This document shows positions 55,336-63,840 of a stretch of DNA of 64,000 nt, in pieces; the stretch's first letter is position 1, and the number at the start of each line of letters is the position of its first letter. The DNA is from Tabrizicola thermarum. GTDB lineage: Bacteria; Pseudomonadota; Alphaproteobacteria; Rhodobacterales; Rhodobacteraceae. The position numbers were made by a program, and so were the translations under genes. Location: assembly GCF_003574395.1 (NCBI RefSeq), contig NZ_KZ984538.1, positions 206,714 to 270,713 of the forward strand, written 5' to 3'. Under the pieces are notes generated by a model. The model worked only from the letters and a program-made list of their open reading frames with translations, was not told the origin of the DNA and searched no databases.

Positions 55336-55653
55336 ATGCCCAAGATTGTCAAGGATTTCCAAGGACAAACCGTCATCACCACCTTCGAGACGACGCCCGC
55401 CATGGCCTTCGACCTGATCGAGGCGCTGGAGGCCGCCTATGCCGAGTGCATCCGCCTGCAGCCGGGGTTCATCGGCGCGGGGCTGCACATGAACGACGCC
55501 CGGACGCGGATCTGCAACTATAGCCAGTGGCGCTCGCGCGAGGATTATCAGGCGATGCTGCGCACCCCCGAGATGCGGGAGAGGAACCGGCGCATCAACG
55601 AGCTGTGCCGGGGGTTCGAGCCGGTGATGTACGAGGTGACGGGGGTTTTCTGA
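55336..55653 (+). CDS. Antibiotic biosynthesis monooxygenase (ABM) domain protein
   Basis: A 105-aa ferredoxin-like-fold protein. It has the ABM pattern: TVITTFETTPAMAFDLIEAL, QPGFIGAGLHMNDARTRICN and YSQWRSREDYQAMLRTPEMR. Family members are cofactor-free monooxygenases or heme-degrading proteins; the Asn/Trp/His residues of IsdG are not obvious. AGGGAGGACGAC precedes the ATG. It stands alone. Confidence 0.85.
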   Translation: MPKIVKDFQGQTVITTFETTPAMAFDLIEALEAAYAECIRLQPGFIGAGLHMNDARTRICNYSQWRSREDYQAMLRTPEMRERNRRINELCRGFEPVMYEVTGVF

Positions 55654-55778
55654 GCCCGCGTCAGATCAAGGGGTCAGGGCGGCTTTCGCCGTATGCCTTG
55701 CGCCTGCTGCGCTTCGATCCATGCATGCGCGCGTGCATATGGAAAAGTGTTGACCGTCGATGCCGCCGGGGCGCCGGA

Positions 55779-56225
55779 TCAGGCCGAAGGCACTGTGGCA
55801 CAGGCCCGGAACGCCTCGACCGCTGGCCGCGCGCCCGTCAGATCGAAGGGAACAACGGTTGTCCCCGCCAGGGCGGTCGCGGTCGCATTGAAGGCCAGCC
55901 CGTCCAGCACATTGCCCAAGCCCGTGTCGGTGACGTCGAGCGTCCGCGCGTCCGGCGAGAGCTGGTGGCGATCGGCGCCTATGGTCATCGCGGCGGGCCC
56001 GTTGAATCCAGGTCCGAACAGGTCGGTCACGGGCCAGGGATCGGGGCGGGTCAGGGTGATCGCATAGGGCTGAGGCCGCGCGGGATCATAGGTCACGCAG
56101 ATGGAGAGCATCGGGGTGTCGTGGAGGATCGTGCAGACGGGCGTGGGGGTGAAGTCCCACGCCCGGGCGGGCGTGGCGAGGAGGAGGAGGGAGAGGAGGA
56201 CACGCTTGACCGGAAGATGGGGCAA
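55779..56225 (-). CDS. Secreted protein of unknown function, 148 aa
   Basis: A signal peptide (MPHLPVKRVLLSLLLLATPA) is followed by a small mature domain with WDFTPTPVCTILHDTPMLSI and CVTYDP. Three cysteines are present, two of them in the N-terminal part, which may pair. LNVLDGL-like GNVLDGLAFNATATALAG and PFDLTGARPAVEAFRAC fill the rest. I do not recognise the family; it looks like a short periplasmic alphaproteobacterial hypothetical. No operon partner. Confidence 0.75.
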   Translation of the reverse strand: MPHLPVKRVLLSLLLLATPARAWDFTPTPVCTILHDTPMLSICVTYDPARPQPYAITLTRPDPWPVTDLFGPGFNGPAAMTIGADRHQLSPDARTLDVTDTGLGNVLDGLAFNATATALAGTTVVPFDLTGARPAVEAFRACATVPSA

Positions 56226-56332
56226 GCCCGGCTGCGGTCAAGGCAGGGGTTGGGCTCCGGCATCCGTCCGGGGGGCGTTAACCTTGCGGAAAGGCCTGCG
56301 CGCGAAACTGGCCGGAGACCGCGGAGGTGAGC

Positions 56333-56620
56333 ATGGACCCAGTGGACGAATTCGCCCGGCTGAAGGCCGAAATCCGGCGGTTGCAGGATCGCGCGGAGGC
56401 CCTGCGCGAGGGGTTCCTCAAACCCGGCGCGCGGCTGCGGTCGAACCGGTTCGAGATCACGGTGAAACGGCAGAAGCGGCGCGTTTTCGTGAAGGAACGC
56501 CTGCCCGAGTCGGTTCTTGCCGATCCGCGCTATTGGGAAGAGCGGGAGAGCGAGGTGGTGACATGCCATGAGATCACCACCTTTCGCGCGGGCGACCCGG
56601 ACATCGTCCTGATCGAGTGA
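56333..56620 (+). CDS. Small charged protein of unknown function, 95 aa
   Basis: A basic, helix-forming N-terminus (DEFARLKAEIRRLQDRAEAL, likely a short coiled coil) leads to GARLRSNRFEITVKRQKRRV and a C-terminal EVVTCHEITTFRAGDPDIVL. GGAGG precedes the ATG at 56333 by five bases, an excellent ribosome site. No family is recognised. The composition (coiled coil plus a basic core) would suit a nucleic-acid or protein-binding accessory factor, but that is a guess. It ends just before the REP palindrome. Confidence 0.7.
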   Translation: MDPVDEFARLKAEIRRLQDRAEALREGFLKPGARLRSNRFEITVKRQKRRVFVKERLPESVLADPRYWEERESEVVTCHEITTFRAGDPDIVLIE

Positions 56621-56630
56621 GTCACAGGTA

Positions 56631-56652
56631 AGGTGGGCGATCCGCCCACCCT
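56631..56652. repeat. REP palindrome, left copy
   Basis: GGTGGGCG (56632-56639) pairs with CGCCCACC (56643-56650) around ATC, flanked as AGG...CCT. It lies 32 bases upstream of the RAYT start. A matching palindrome sits at the other end of that gene. Confidence 0.75.
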
Positions 56653-56683
56653 ACGCCGGGGAATATCCATCAAGGTCAATGCC

Positions 56684-57190
56684 ATGCCGAACTACCGCCG
56701 ACTGCGCGTTCCAGGCGCCACCTATTTCTTCACAGTCAATCTGGCTAGGGAAGGGGATACCGCGCTTGTCGATCACATCGACCTTCTGCGGGAAGCCTAC
56801 CGGGTGACCGCCGCCGAGCATCCGATCGATTGCCGGGCGATGGTGGTCCTGCCGGATCATATCCACGCCGTCTGGACCCTGCCTCCGGGGGATGCCGACT
56901 TTTCGCGCCGCTGGCAGAAACTCAAGGCCCGGTTCACCCATGCGACGGGCCTTCGGGGCGCGCAATCCCGCAGCATGGTGGTAAAGCGCGAAGCCGGTCT
57001 CTGGCAGCGCCGGTTCTGGGAACACATGATTCGCAATCCCGACGAGGAGGGCCGGGCAATCGCCTATTGCCTGAGCGATCCGGTCCGGCATGGCTATGTG
57101 GAACAGGCCGCCGAATGGCCCTTCTCCACACTCCACCGCGATCTGCGGGCGAAGGTGGGCCCATCGCCCACCCTGAGGGCCGTCGCGTAG
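56684..57190 (+). CDS. REP-associated tyrosine transposase (RAYT)
   Basis: A 168-aa single-domain HUH endonuclease of the Y1 transposase family. The histidine pair is H59 and H61 (VVLPDHIHAVWTLP). The catalytic tyrosine is Y128 in AIAYCLSDPVRHGYV, and WQRRFWEHMIRNPDEEG and WPFSTLHRDL are typical flanking motifs. RAYTs cut and spread REP palindromes. The gene lies between two similar palindromes, the right one inside its own 3' end. The ATG at 56684 is the family-like start MPNYRRLRVPGATYFFTVN. Confidence 0.92.
   Translation: MPNYRRLRVPGATYFFTVNLAREGDTALVDHIDLLREAYRVTAAEHPIDCRAMVVLPDHIHAVWTLPPGDADFSRRWQKLKARFTHATGLRGAQSRSMVVKREAGLWQRRFWEHMIRNPDEEGRAIAYCLSDPVRHGYVEQAAEWPFSTLHRDLRAKVGPSPTLRAVA
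57153..57173. repeat. REP palindrome, right copy, inside the RAYT 3' end
   Basis: GGTGGGC (57154-57160) pairs with GCCCACC (57166-57172) around CCATC. Like the left copy it reads AAGGTGGGC ... GCCCACCCT overall. It encodes part of the last dozen residues of the RAYT. Confidence 0.75.
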
Positions 57191-57211
57191 GCAGGGCAGT
57201 TTGACCGACCC

Positions 57212-59395
57212 CTATCTTCCGCGACGTGACCTCTTCCCTCCCCGCTGCCCGGCCCGCCCGGCCGTCGACCGGCCGGCCATCTTCGTGGCCTCTTCCACCG
57301 CTTCCTCGATCACCTCCTGCCGGGCGAAGGGGTCGTCGGCGACGGCGAGTTCCACGGCCTCCAGCCGCCTGACCTCGTCCCGCAGGCGGGCGGCTTCCTC
57401 GAATTCCAGGTTCTCGGCGGCCTTGCGCATCTGGGTGCGCAACGCCTCCAGATGGGCGGCGAGGTTCTGGCCGACCATGGGCTTGTCGACCCTGGTCGTG
57501 ACGCGCGCCATATCGGTGTCGCCCTGCCAGAGGCCCGCCAGCACGTCCTCCACGTTCTTCTTCACCGTCTCGGGCGTGATGCCGTGCTTCAGGTTGTAGG
57601 CCATCTGCTTTTCGCGCCGCCGATTGGTCTCGGCCAGCGCCCGTTCCATCGACCCGGTGATCCGGTCGGCATACATGATGACCCGGCCTTCACTGTTGCG
57701 CGCGGCGCGGCCGATGGTCTGGATGAGGCTGGTTTCCGACCGCAGGAAGCCCTCCTTGTCGGCATCCAGAATCGCCACCAGCCCGCATTCCGGGATATCG
57801 AGGCCTTCGCGCAAGAGGTTGATCCCCACGAGGGCGTCGAATGCCCCGAGCCGCAGATCGCGCAGGATCTCGATGCGTTCGATGGTGTCGATGTCGGAAT
57901 GCATGTAGCGCACCCGGATGCCCTGTTCATGCAGGTAATCGGTCAGGTCCTCGGCCATGCGCTTGGTCAGCACGGTGACCAGCGTCCGCAGGCCCCGGGC
58001 CGAAACCTTGCGGATCTCGTCCAGGAGGTCGTCCACCTGCATTTCCACCGGGCGTATCTCTACCTCGGGGTCGAGAAGCCCGGTCGGGCGGATCACCTGT
58101 TCGGTGAAGACGCCGCCGGTCTGCTCCAGCTCCCAGGCGGCGGGGGTGGCCGAGACAAAGATGGATTGCGGGCGCATCGCATCCCATTCCTCGAACTTGA
58201 GGGGGCGGTTGTCCATGCAGGATGGCAGGCGGAAGCCGTGTTCGGCCAGGGTGAACTTGCGCCGGAAGTCGCCGCGATACATCCCGCCGATCTGAGGGAC
58301 CGAGACGTGGCTTTCGTCGGCAAAGACGATGGCGTTGTCAGGGATGAATTCGAACAGCGTGGGCGGCGGTTCGCCCGGCGCGCGGCCGGTGAGGTAGCGG
58401 GAATAGTTCTCGATCCCGGCGCAACTGCCCGTCGCCTCCAGCATTTCGAGATCGAAGTTGGTGCGCTGTTCCAAGCGTTGGGCTTCGAGGAGTTTTCCTT
58501 CCGAGGTAAGTTGTTTCAGACGGTGGAAAAGCTCTTCCCGGATGCCCTTGATCGCCTGTTGCAGGGTTGGCCGGGGGGTGACGTAGTGGCTGTTCGCATA
58601 GATGCGGATCTGCTTGAAGCTGTCGGTCTTCGCGCCGGTCAGCGGGTCGAATTCGGTGATGGCCTCCAGCTCCTCGCCAAAGAAGGAAAACCGCCAGGCG
58701 CGGTCTTCCAGGTGGGCGGGCCAGACTTCCAGGCTGTCGCCGCGGACGCGAAAGGCCCCGCGCTGGAAGGCGGTGTCGAGGCGGCGGTATTGCTGGGCCA
58801 CAAGGTCGGCCATCACCTTGCGCTGGTCATAAAGCTGGCCCACCACCAGATCGACGGTCATCGCCGAATAGGTCTCGACCGAGCCGATGCCATAGATGCA
58901 GGAGACAGAGGCCACGATGATGACGTCGTCGCGCTCCAGAAGCGCCCGGGTGGCAGAGTGGCGCATCCGGTCGATCTGTTCGTTGATCTGCGATTCCTTT
59001 TCTATGTAGGTGTCGGTGCGCGCGACATAGGCTTCGGGCTGGTAGTAGTCGTAGTAGGAAACGAAGTATTCGACCGCGTTGTCGGGGAAGAAGCCCTTGA
59101 ATTCGCCATATAATTGCGCGGCCAGCGTCTTGTTGGGCGCAAGGATGATGGCGGGTCGCTGGGTTGCCTCGATGATCTTGGCCATGGTGAAGGTCTTGCC
59201 CGTCCCCGTGGCCCCCAGAAGCACCTGATCCCGCTCGCCCGCGTTCACCCCGGCGGTCAGTTCGGCAATCGCGGTGGGCTGGTCGCCTGCGGGCTGGAAG
59301 GGCGACGACAGGACAAATCGCCGCCCGCCCTCGAGCTTGGGCTTGGTCAGCACGTCCGGGCGTTCGGTCACGGCATTGGCGTTGTTGTGCGGCAT
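57212..59395 (-). CDS. uvrB: UvrABC system protein B
   Basis: A 727-aa damage-recognition helicase for nucleotide excision repair. Walker A is [15 protein letters not shown] (residues 59-73). The beta-hairpin reads [20 protein letters not shown]. Helicase motifs DESHVSVPQ and [18 protein letters not shown] are intact, and the C-terminal UVR domain ([20 protein letters not shown]) is present. About 50 extra residues make a basic C-terminal tail. A possible, imperfect LexA box lies upstream at 59434-59448. Confidence 0.98.
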   Translation of the reverse strand: MPHNNANAVTERPDVLTKPKLEGGRRFVLSSPFQPAGDQPTAIAELTAGVNAGERDQVLLGATGTGKTFTMAKIIEATQRPAIILAPNKTLAAQLYGEFKGFFPDNAVEYFVSYYDYYQPEAYVARTDTYIEKESQINEQIDRMRHSATRALLERDDVIIVASVSCIYGIGSVETYSAMTVDLVVGQLYDQRKVMADLVAQQYRRLDTAFQRGAFRVRGDSLEVWPAHLEDRAWRFSFFGEELEAITEFDPLTGAKTDSFKQIRIYANSHYVTPRPTLQQAIKGIREELFHRLKQLTSEGKLLEAQRLEQRTNFDLEMLEATGSCAGIENYSRYLTGRAPGEPPPTLFEFIPDNAIVFADESHVSVPQIGGMYRGDFRRKFTLAEHGFRLPSCMDNRPLKFEEWDAMRPQSIFVSATPAAWELEQTGGVFTEQVIRPTGLLDPEVEIRPVEMQVDDLLDEIRKVSARGLRTLVTVLTKRMAEDLTDYLHEQGIRVRYMHSDIDTIERIEILRDLRLGAFDALVGINLLREGLDIPECGLVAILDADKEGFLRSETSLIQTIGRAARNSEGRVIMYADRITGSMERALAETNRRREKQMAYNLKHGITPETVKKNVEDVLAGLWQGDTDMARVTTRVDKPMVGQNLAAHLEALRTQMRKAAENLEFEEAARLRDEVRRLEAVELAVADDPFARQEVIEEAVEEATKMAGRSTAGRAGQRGGKRSRRGR

Positions 59396-59433
59396 GGGGC
59401 ACTTTCGCGAGTCGGGGAGGGCAGAGCAGAGTT

Positions 59434-59448
59434 GATCCGTTTTTGTTC
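59434..59448. promoter_or_regulatory. Possible degenerate LexA box upstream of uvrB
   Basis: GATC (59434-59437), seven bases, GTTC (59445-59448). This matches the alphaproteobacterial GTTC-N7-GTTC box in one half and differs by one base in the other. It lies 39 bases upstream of the uvrB start. The gene is a frequent SOS target, so the site is plausible but weak. Confidence 0.3.
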
Positions 59449-59533
59449 CAGTTCAAGCGGCGATCCGCGCGGGCGGGTGAAACCGTTGCCGAGGCAGGGC
59501 GAAGCGGCTAAGGCAACGGGCCAGAGGTGAGCG

Positions 59534-60394
59534 ATGGCGAAGAAGATCGATACGCGGGCCGTGGGGCTGGATGTGGGGCTGGCGTTCATCCGCTGGCTCA
59601 CGGGGGCAGAGAACCTGCATTATGGCCTGTGGACCGGGCTGGAGGTGACGGCGGGCAATCTGCGGGCGGCGCAGGACAACTATTCCACCAGGCTGTTCGG
59701 CTACCTTCCCGAGGGGCCGCTGCGCATCCTGGACATCGGCGGGGGTGCGGGCGAGACGGCGAAGAAGCTGCTGGCGCTGGGCCATACTGTCGAGATCGTG
59801 GTGCCTTCGGCGTTCCTGGCCGCGCGCTGCCGCGAGACGGCCAGAGGTGCCACGGTGCATGAATGCACGTTCGAGGCGTTCACCGGAACCGGGCCGTTCG
59901 ACCTGTGCCTGTTTTCCGAAAGTTTCCAGTATATTCCCCTGACCGAAAGCCTGCCGAAATGCGCCCGGCTCCTGGCGCCTGCCGGGCAGGTGCTGATTGC
60001 CGACTGCTTTCGCACCGCCGCCTATCGCGGTCGCGCCGTGCATGGCCCGCAGCCCGGCGGTGGTCATCAGATCGCAGCCTTCCGCGCGGCGGTGCCGCAG
60101 GCGGGCTTTGCGATCGAGGCCGAGGAGGACATCACCGACGCCGTCGCGCCCTCGATCGACCTGGAGCAGCGGCTGTTCAACGTGCTGGGCCACGGGGTGA
60201 AGCGGGTGTCCGACGAGATCCACGCCAAGCGGCCGGCGGCGCATTGGGCGCTGGCACGGCTGCTGGGGCTGTTCCTGTCGAAGTCGCGCCGCGAGAACCT
60301 GATGCAGCGACTGACCGGGACCAACCGAACCTCCGAAGCGTTCCGGACCTACAACAGGTACCAGATCTTCCGCCTGGGACGGGCGCAGGGCTGA
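59534..60394 (+). CDS. Class I SAM-dependent methyltransferase
   Basis: A 286-aa methyltransferase. The SAM-binding motif I is LRILDIGGGAGETAKKLLAL near residues 64-83, followed by HTVEIVVPSAFLAARCRE and DLCLFSESFQYIPLTESL (motif II/III region). HYGLWTGLEVTAGNLRAAQD at residues 31-50 recalls sterol/cyclopropane-type methyltransferases. The substrate is unknown. AGAGG is six bases before the ATG. It is divergent from uvrB. Confidence 0.9.
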   Translation: MAKKIDTRAVGLDVGLAFIRWLTGAENLHYGLWTGLEVTAGNLRAAQDNYSTRLFGYLPEGPLRILDIGGGAGETAKKLLALGHTVEIVVPSAFLAARCRETARGATVHECTFEAFTGTGPFDLCLFSESFQYIPLTESLPKCARLLAPAGQVLIADCFRTAAYRGRAVHGPQPGGGHQIAAFRAAVPQAGFAIEAEEDITDAVAPSIDLEQRLFNVLGHGVKRVSDEIHAKRPAAHWALARLLGLFLSKSRRENLMQRLTGTNRTSEAFRTYNRYQIFRLGRAQG

Positions 60395-60635
60395 GGTCCT
60401 GCGGTGTCAAGCGTCGATCGTGAAAAGATTCTTCACCGACGAATACAACTTCTGGTTGATATGACCTCCGGCTTCGGCCAAGATGGACCGGCAAGCAGCA
60501 ACTGAATCTGCCGGTCGGCGTCAGATCCCACCCCACCCACACTCCCTGACACCGGCCGGCAGTCTTTCCCGCATCGGGTGCTTGCGCTTTCCGCAAACTT
60601 CGGAATAACACGGGGCACGTCCGAAGGAGCCAGTC

Positions 60636-60947
60636 ATGCGCGCCCGTATCTACCAGCCAGCCAAGACCGCGATGCAATCGGGGACCGCCAAGACCCACCA
60701 GTGGGTGCTGGAATTCACGCCAGTCTCTGAACGGGAGATCGACCCGCTGATGGGCTGGACTTCGTCCTCGGACACCCAGAGCCAGGTGCGCCTGCGGTTC
60801 GAAACCCGCGCGGCGGCCGAGGCCTATGCAACCGAAAAAGGGCTGGAGTTCGACGTGGTCGAGCCCAAGCCGCGCAAGCCGGTGATCCGGCCCCGCGGCT
60901 ATGGCGAGAATTTCGCGACCGACCGCAAGGGCGCCTGGACGCATTGA
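60636..60947 (+). CDS. NDUFS4-type accessory subunit of respiratory complex I
   Basis: A 103-aa protein of the ETC complex I 18-kDa subunit family. It reads [40 protein letters not shown], and [16 protein letters not shown]. These match the alphaproteobacterial homologues of mitochondrial NDUFS4. The protein would stabilise the NADH-oxidising arm of complex I. GAAGGAG is five bases before the ATG. A GNAT gene follows immediately after the stop. Confidence 0.95.
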   Translation: MRARIYQPAKTAMQSGTAKTHQWVLEFTPVSEREIDPLMGWTSSSDTQSQVRLRFETRAAAEAYATEKGLEFDVVEPKPRKPVIRPRGYGENFATDRKGAWTH

Positions 60948-61412
60948 ATGGCGTGGTCCATCGCCGAAGAGCACCCGCTTACGCCTGACCTGGCGCTGCT
61001 GTTCGAGCGTCACACCGCAGACATGCACGCCGACACCCCGCCGGAATCGATACACATGATGGACAAGGGCGCGCTGGCAGCGCCGGGGATCCGGTTCTTT
61101 GTCCTGCGGGACGAGGGGGTGCCGCTGGCCATGGGGGCCTACAAGCGAATCGATGCCACCCATGCCGAGATCAAGTCGATGCATGTGCTGGCCGAGGCGC
61201 GGGGGCGCGGGCTGTCGAAGGCCATGCTGGACCATCTGCTGGCCGCGGCCGCTGCGGACGGGTTTGTCCGGATGAGCCTGGAGACCGGCGTGCAGCCAAC
61301 CTTCATCGCCGCGCGGGCGCTGTACGAACGCGCCGGATTCCGGGAATGTCCGCCCTTCGAGGGCTATGGCCCGGACCCGAATTCGGTCTTCATGACAAAG
61401 GCGCTTGCCTGA
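60948..61412 (+). CDS. GNAT family N-acetyltransferase
   Basis: A 154-aa acetyltransferase. Motif A reads MHVLAEARGRGLSKAMLDHL, then LETGVQPTFIAARALYERAG and FRECPPFEGYGPDPNSVFMT, as in the YjcF/putative acetyltransferase group. The ATG directly follows the NDUFS4 stop (TGAATG), indicating cotranscription. Substrate unknown; a role in modifying respiratory proteins is only a position-based guess. Confidence 0.9.
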   Translation: MAWSIAEEHPLTPDLALLFERHTADMHADTPPESIHMMDKGALAAPGIRFFVLRDEGVPLAMGAYKRIDATHAEIKSMHVLAEARGRGLSKAMLDHLLAAAAADGFVRMSLETGVQPTFIAARALYERAGFRECPPFEGYGPDPNSVFMTKALA

Positions 61413-61443
61413 ACCGAACGCTTGGCCCAAAAGGGCGTCGCGC

Positions 61444-61520
61444 GGGCTCATAGCTCAACTGGATAGAGCAAGGACCTTCTAAGTCCGAGGTTGAGGGTTC
61501 GAGTCCTTCTGGGCCCGCCA
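61444..61520 (+). tRNA. tRNA-Arg (anticodon UCU)
   Basis: Acceptor GGGCTCA pairs with TGGGCCC, D-arm TAGCTCAACTGGATAGAGCA, anticodon loop CTTCTAA with anticodon TCT, and T-arm GAGGGTTCGAGTCCTTC. The 3' GCCA end is encoded. Length 77 with CCA. No integrase or direct repeat is seen next to it. Confidence 0.96.
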
Positions 61521-61570
61521 CAGGTTCCCAAATCGGTCGTGAATCGCTTCGGGCAGTCCCCACGGGGGGC

Positions 61571-62809
61571 TCAGGTCTTGCTGCTGGGCGCGCCGCCTTC
61601 GAAGCGGTTGCCGTGGCGGTAGTCGCAGGGGGCCTCTTGCATCTGCAGATGAAGGCCGGTGCCGGTGAAGGGATGGGCGCGGGCGACATCCTCGTCGAAG
61701 TCGATGCCAAGGCCGGGGGCCTCGGGGGGGAGGATGTAGCCGTCTTCCCATCTGATCGAGTTGCGGATCAGTTTCTGATGGAAGGCGCCGCCGGTTTCGA
61801 TGGTCTCGGCGATCAGCAGGTTCGGGATCGAGGCGGCAAAATGGATGTTGGCGGCCCATTCCACCGGACCTGCATAGAGGTGCGGCGCCATCTCGGCGTT
61901 GAAGATCTCGGCCATGGCGGCGATCTTCTTTGCCTCCCAGATCCCCCCGACACGGCCAAGAGCGGGTTGCAGGATCTTGACGCCCCCGGCGCGGAGGAGG
62001 GTGCCGAATTCGGCCTTGGTGGTCAGGCGTTCGCCGGTGGCGAGGGGGACGCGGACCTGGGCGGCGACCTCGGCGAATTCGAGCAGGTTGTCGGGCGGGA
62101 TCGGTTCTTCGTACCAGAGCGGATTGTAGGGTTCGATCTCGCGGCCCATGCGTATCGCGCCCGGCGTGGTGAACTGACCGTGGGTGCCGAAGAGAAGGTC
62201 GACGCGGTCGCCCACCGCCGCGCGGATGGCCTTGCAGAAGGCGACGCTGCGGGTGATGTCGGACAGGGCCGGTTCATGGCCACCGCGGATCGTGTAGGGG
62301 CCGGCGGGGTCGAATTTCACCGCGGTGAAGCCTGCGTTCATGAATCGCACCGCTGCCTCGGCGGCGGCGTCTGGGTCGACCCAGAACTCGGGCGTCTCCT
62401 TGCCGGGCTCGGGGTAGAGGTAGGTGTAGCTGCGGATGCGGTCATTCATCCTGCCGCCGAGCAGCGCGTAGACCGGCCGGTTGCGCGCCTTGCCGAGGAT
62501 GTCCCAGCAAGCGATCTCGAGCCCCGAGAAGGCGCCCATCACGGTCGGGTCGGGGCGCTGGGTGAAGCCGGAGGAATAGGCGCGGCGGAACATCAGTTCG
62601 ATGCTTTCGGGGTTTTCGCCGGCCATGTGGCGTTCGAACACGTCTTCGATCACGGCTTGCATGGCCTTGGGGCCGACGGTGGAGGCGTAGCATTCGCCGT
62701 AGCCGGTGATCCCGGTGTCGGTGGTGAGTTTCGGGAAGATCCAGTAGCGGCCTCCCCAGCCGGGGAACGGGGGGGCGACGACGAAGATTTCGAGGTCCTT
62801 CAGTTTCAT
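61571..62809 (-). CDS. Enolase-superfamily enzyme (mandelate racemase/muconate lactonizing family)
   Basis: A 412-aa enzyme with the MR/MLE fold. VKFDPAGPYT provides the KxD-type position; metal ligands fall in DLLFGTHGQ, YEEPIPPDN and ATGERLTT; HLYAGPVEWA holds the probable catalytic histidine. The N-terminal capping domain runs to about residue 130. The arrangement resembles sugar-acid dehydratases (arabinonate, gluconate or galactonate types). The exact acid cannot be told. Neighbouring hydrolase and PLP enzyme do not define a pathway. Confidence 0.9.
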   Translation of the reverse strand: MKLKDLEIFVVAPPFPGWGGRYWIFPKLTTDTGITGYGECYASTVGPKAMQAVIEDVFERHMAGENPESIELMFRRAYSSGFTQRPDPTVMGAFSGLEIACWDILGKARNRPVYALLGGRMNDRIRSYTYLYPEPGKETPEFWVDPDAAAEAAVRFMNAGFTAVKFDPAGPYTIRGGHEPALSDITRSVAFCKAIRAAVGDRVDLLFGTHGQFTTPGAIRMGREIEPYNPLWYEEPIPPDNLLEFAEVAAQVRVPLATGERLTTKAEFGTLLRAGGVKILQPALGRVGGIWEAKKIAAMAEIFNAEMAPHLYAGPVEWAANIHFAASIPNLLIAETIETGGAFHQKLIRNSIRWEDGYILPPEAPGLGIDFDEDVARAHPFTGTGLHLQMQEAPCDYRHGNRFEGGAPSSKT

Positions 62810-62836
62810 GGTGCGCGCCCCCTGGCTGGCGGCGGA

Positions 62837-62888
62837 GCGGGGGTTTCACACCCCCGCACCCCCGTGGAGTATTTCTCAAAAGAGCAAG
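62837..62888 (-). repeat. Conserved 23-mer followed by a hairpin, copy B
   Basis: On the minus strand CTTGCTCTTTTGAGAAATAC continues with TCC (62888-62866) and matches copy A at 31789 in 20 of 23 bases. It is followed by a hairpin with arms CCCCCGC/GCGGGGG (62837-62857). It lies downstream of the hydrolase gene in the same orientation, as copy A does for guaD. Confidence 0.6.
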
Positions 62889-63054
62889 CTAGAGAGGACA
62901 GGGGCGCGTCAACCTTTCATCTGCGACAGATCGTGACGCGGATGGGATAGGGCAACAGGTGGCAAACCCGAAGGCTGGGTGCAGCGTGGTGTTCGATTAC
63001 GTCAAGTTCTTTCGCGGATCCTGGCTTCTTCCGCGAGGTTGCCGCAGCGAAAAG

Positions 63055-63840
63055 TCAAAGTCGGGCATGGCCGATGCGGGCGAGGAAGCCAAGGAGCGGT
63101 TCGGCGAAGCCTTCCGGATCGGTCAGCATCGACAGATGGCTGCCACTGCGGATCAGTTTGTAGCCGGCATCCGGCACGAGCTCCGCGAGGTCACGCTGGA
63201 CGTCGGGCGGGGTCTTGCGGTCGTCAGCGCCGGCAAGGATCAGGGTCGGCAATCGCAGCGCGGCGGTGGTCTGGTAGAAATCCGCCGTGGCAATGGCCGA
63301 GGCGAAGCCGGTCCAGCCATCGGGGCGGGTGGTGCCTAGCATGGCCCGGACCGCAGCAAGCATCGGCGAGGCGCGCCATCTGGGGCCGAGGAGGGCTGCA
63401 CATTCGGCGTCGAGATCGGGGCCCTCGCCGCGCAGGCGGGCAAGGCGGGTTTCCCAGACCGAAGGGTTGGCAAAGCGGGTCGCCGAGCCGGTCAGGACCA
63501 GGGCGCGCACGAGGTCGAGGCGTTTGACGGCGAGGCCCTGCGCGATCAGCCCGCCCTCGCCCGCGCCCAGCACAACAGCATCCTTCAGTGCAAAATGGGT
63601 CATCAGCCGTTCGACATCGCGGATCATCGCGCCCATCGCATAGGGCGGCGGGGGCGTGTCCGAGGCCCCGTGGCCGCGCAGATCAAGGCGCAGGATGCGC
63701 TGGCCGTTCAGGCGGGGGATCAGCGCGTCCCAGACGCGACCGTCAAGGCCGAGGCCGTGGATCAGGACCAAGGGCGGCCCGGTGAGGGGGCCGTTCAGGT
63801 CGGCGTTCAGTCGCAGATCGTCCAGCCAGACCAGTGTCAT
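63055..63840 (-). CDS. Alpha/beta hydrolase, PcaD-like, lacking the nucleophile serine
   Basis: A 261-aa alpha/beta-hydrolase fold protein similar to 3-oxoadipate enol-lactonases. LVLIHGLGLDGRVWDALIP and LDLRGHGASD are normal. The nucleophile elbow reads VVLGAGEGGLIAQGLA: Gly94 stands where GxSxG serine is expected. The acid (D206/D207 in LAGADDRKTP) and histidine H235 (SGSHLSML) are present. So the protein is either inactive or works differently. It overlaps the upstream PLP-enzyme stop by three bases (ATGA on the minus strand). Confidence 0.88.
   Translation of the reverse strand: MTLVWLDDLRLNADLNGPLTGPPLVLIHGLGLDGRVWDALIPRLNGQRILRLDLRGHGASDTPPPPYAMGAMIRDVERLMTHFALKDAVVLGAGEGGLIAQGLAVKRLDLVRALVLTGSATRFANPSVWETRLARLRGEGPDLDAECAALLGPRWRASPMLAAVRAMLGTTRPDGWTGFASAIATADFYQTTAALRLPTLILAGADDRKTPPDVQRDLAELVPDAGYKLIRSGSHLSMLTDPEGFAEPLLGFLARIGHARL

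Noticed and set aside
61444-61520. tRNA-Arg as an integration site
   Set aside because: Flanking genes are ordinary chromosomal genes, and I found no repeated tRNA 3' end in the following sequence.
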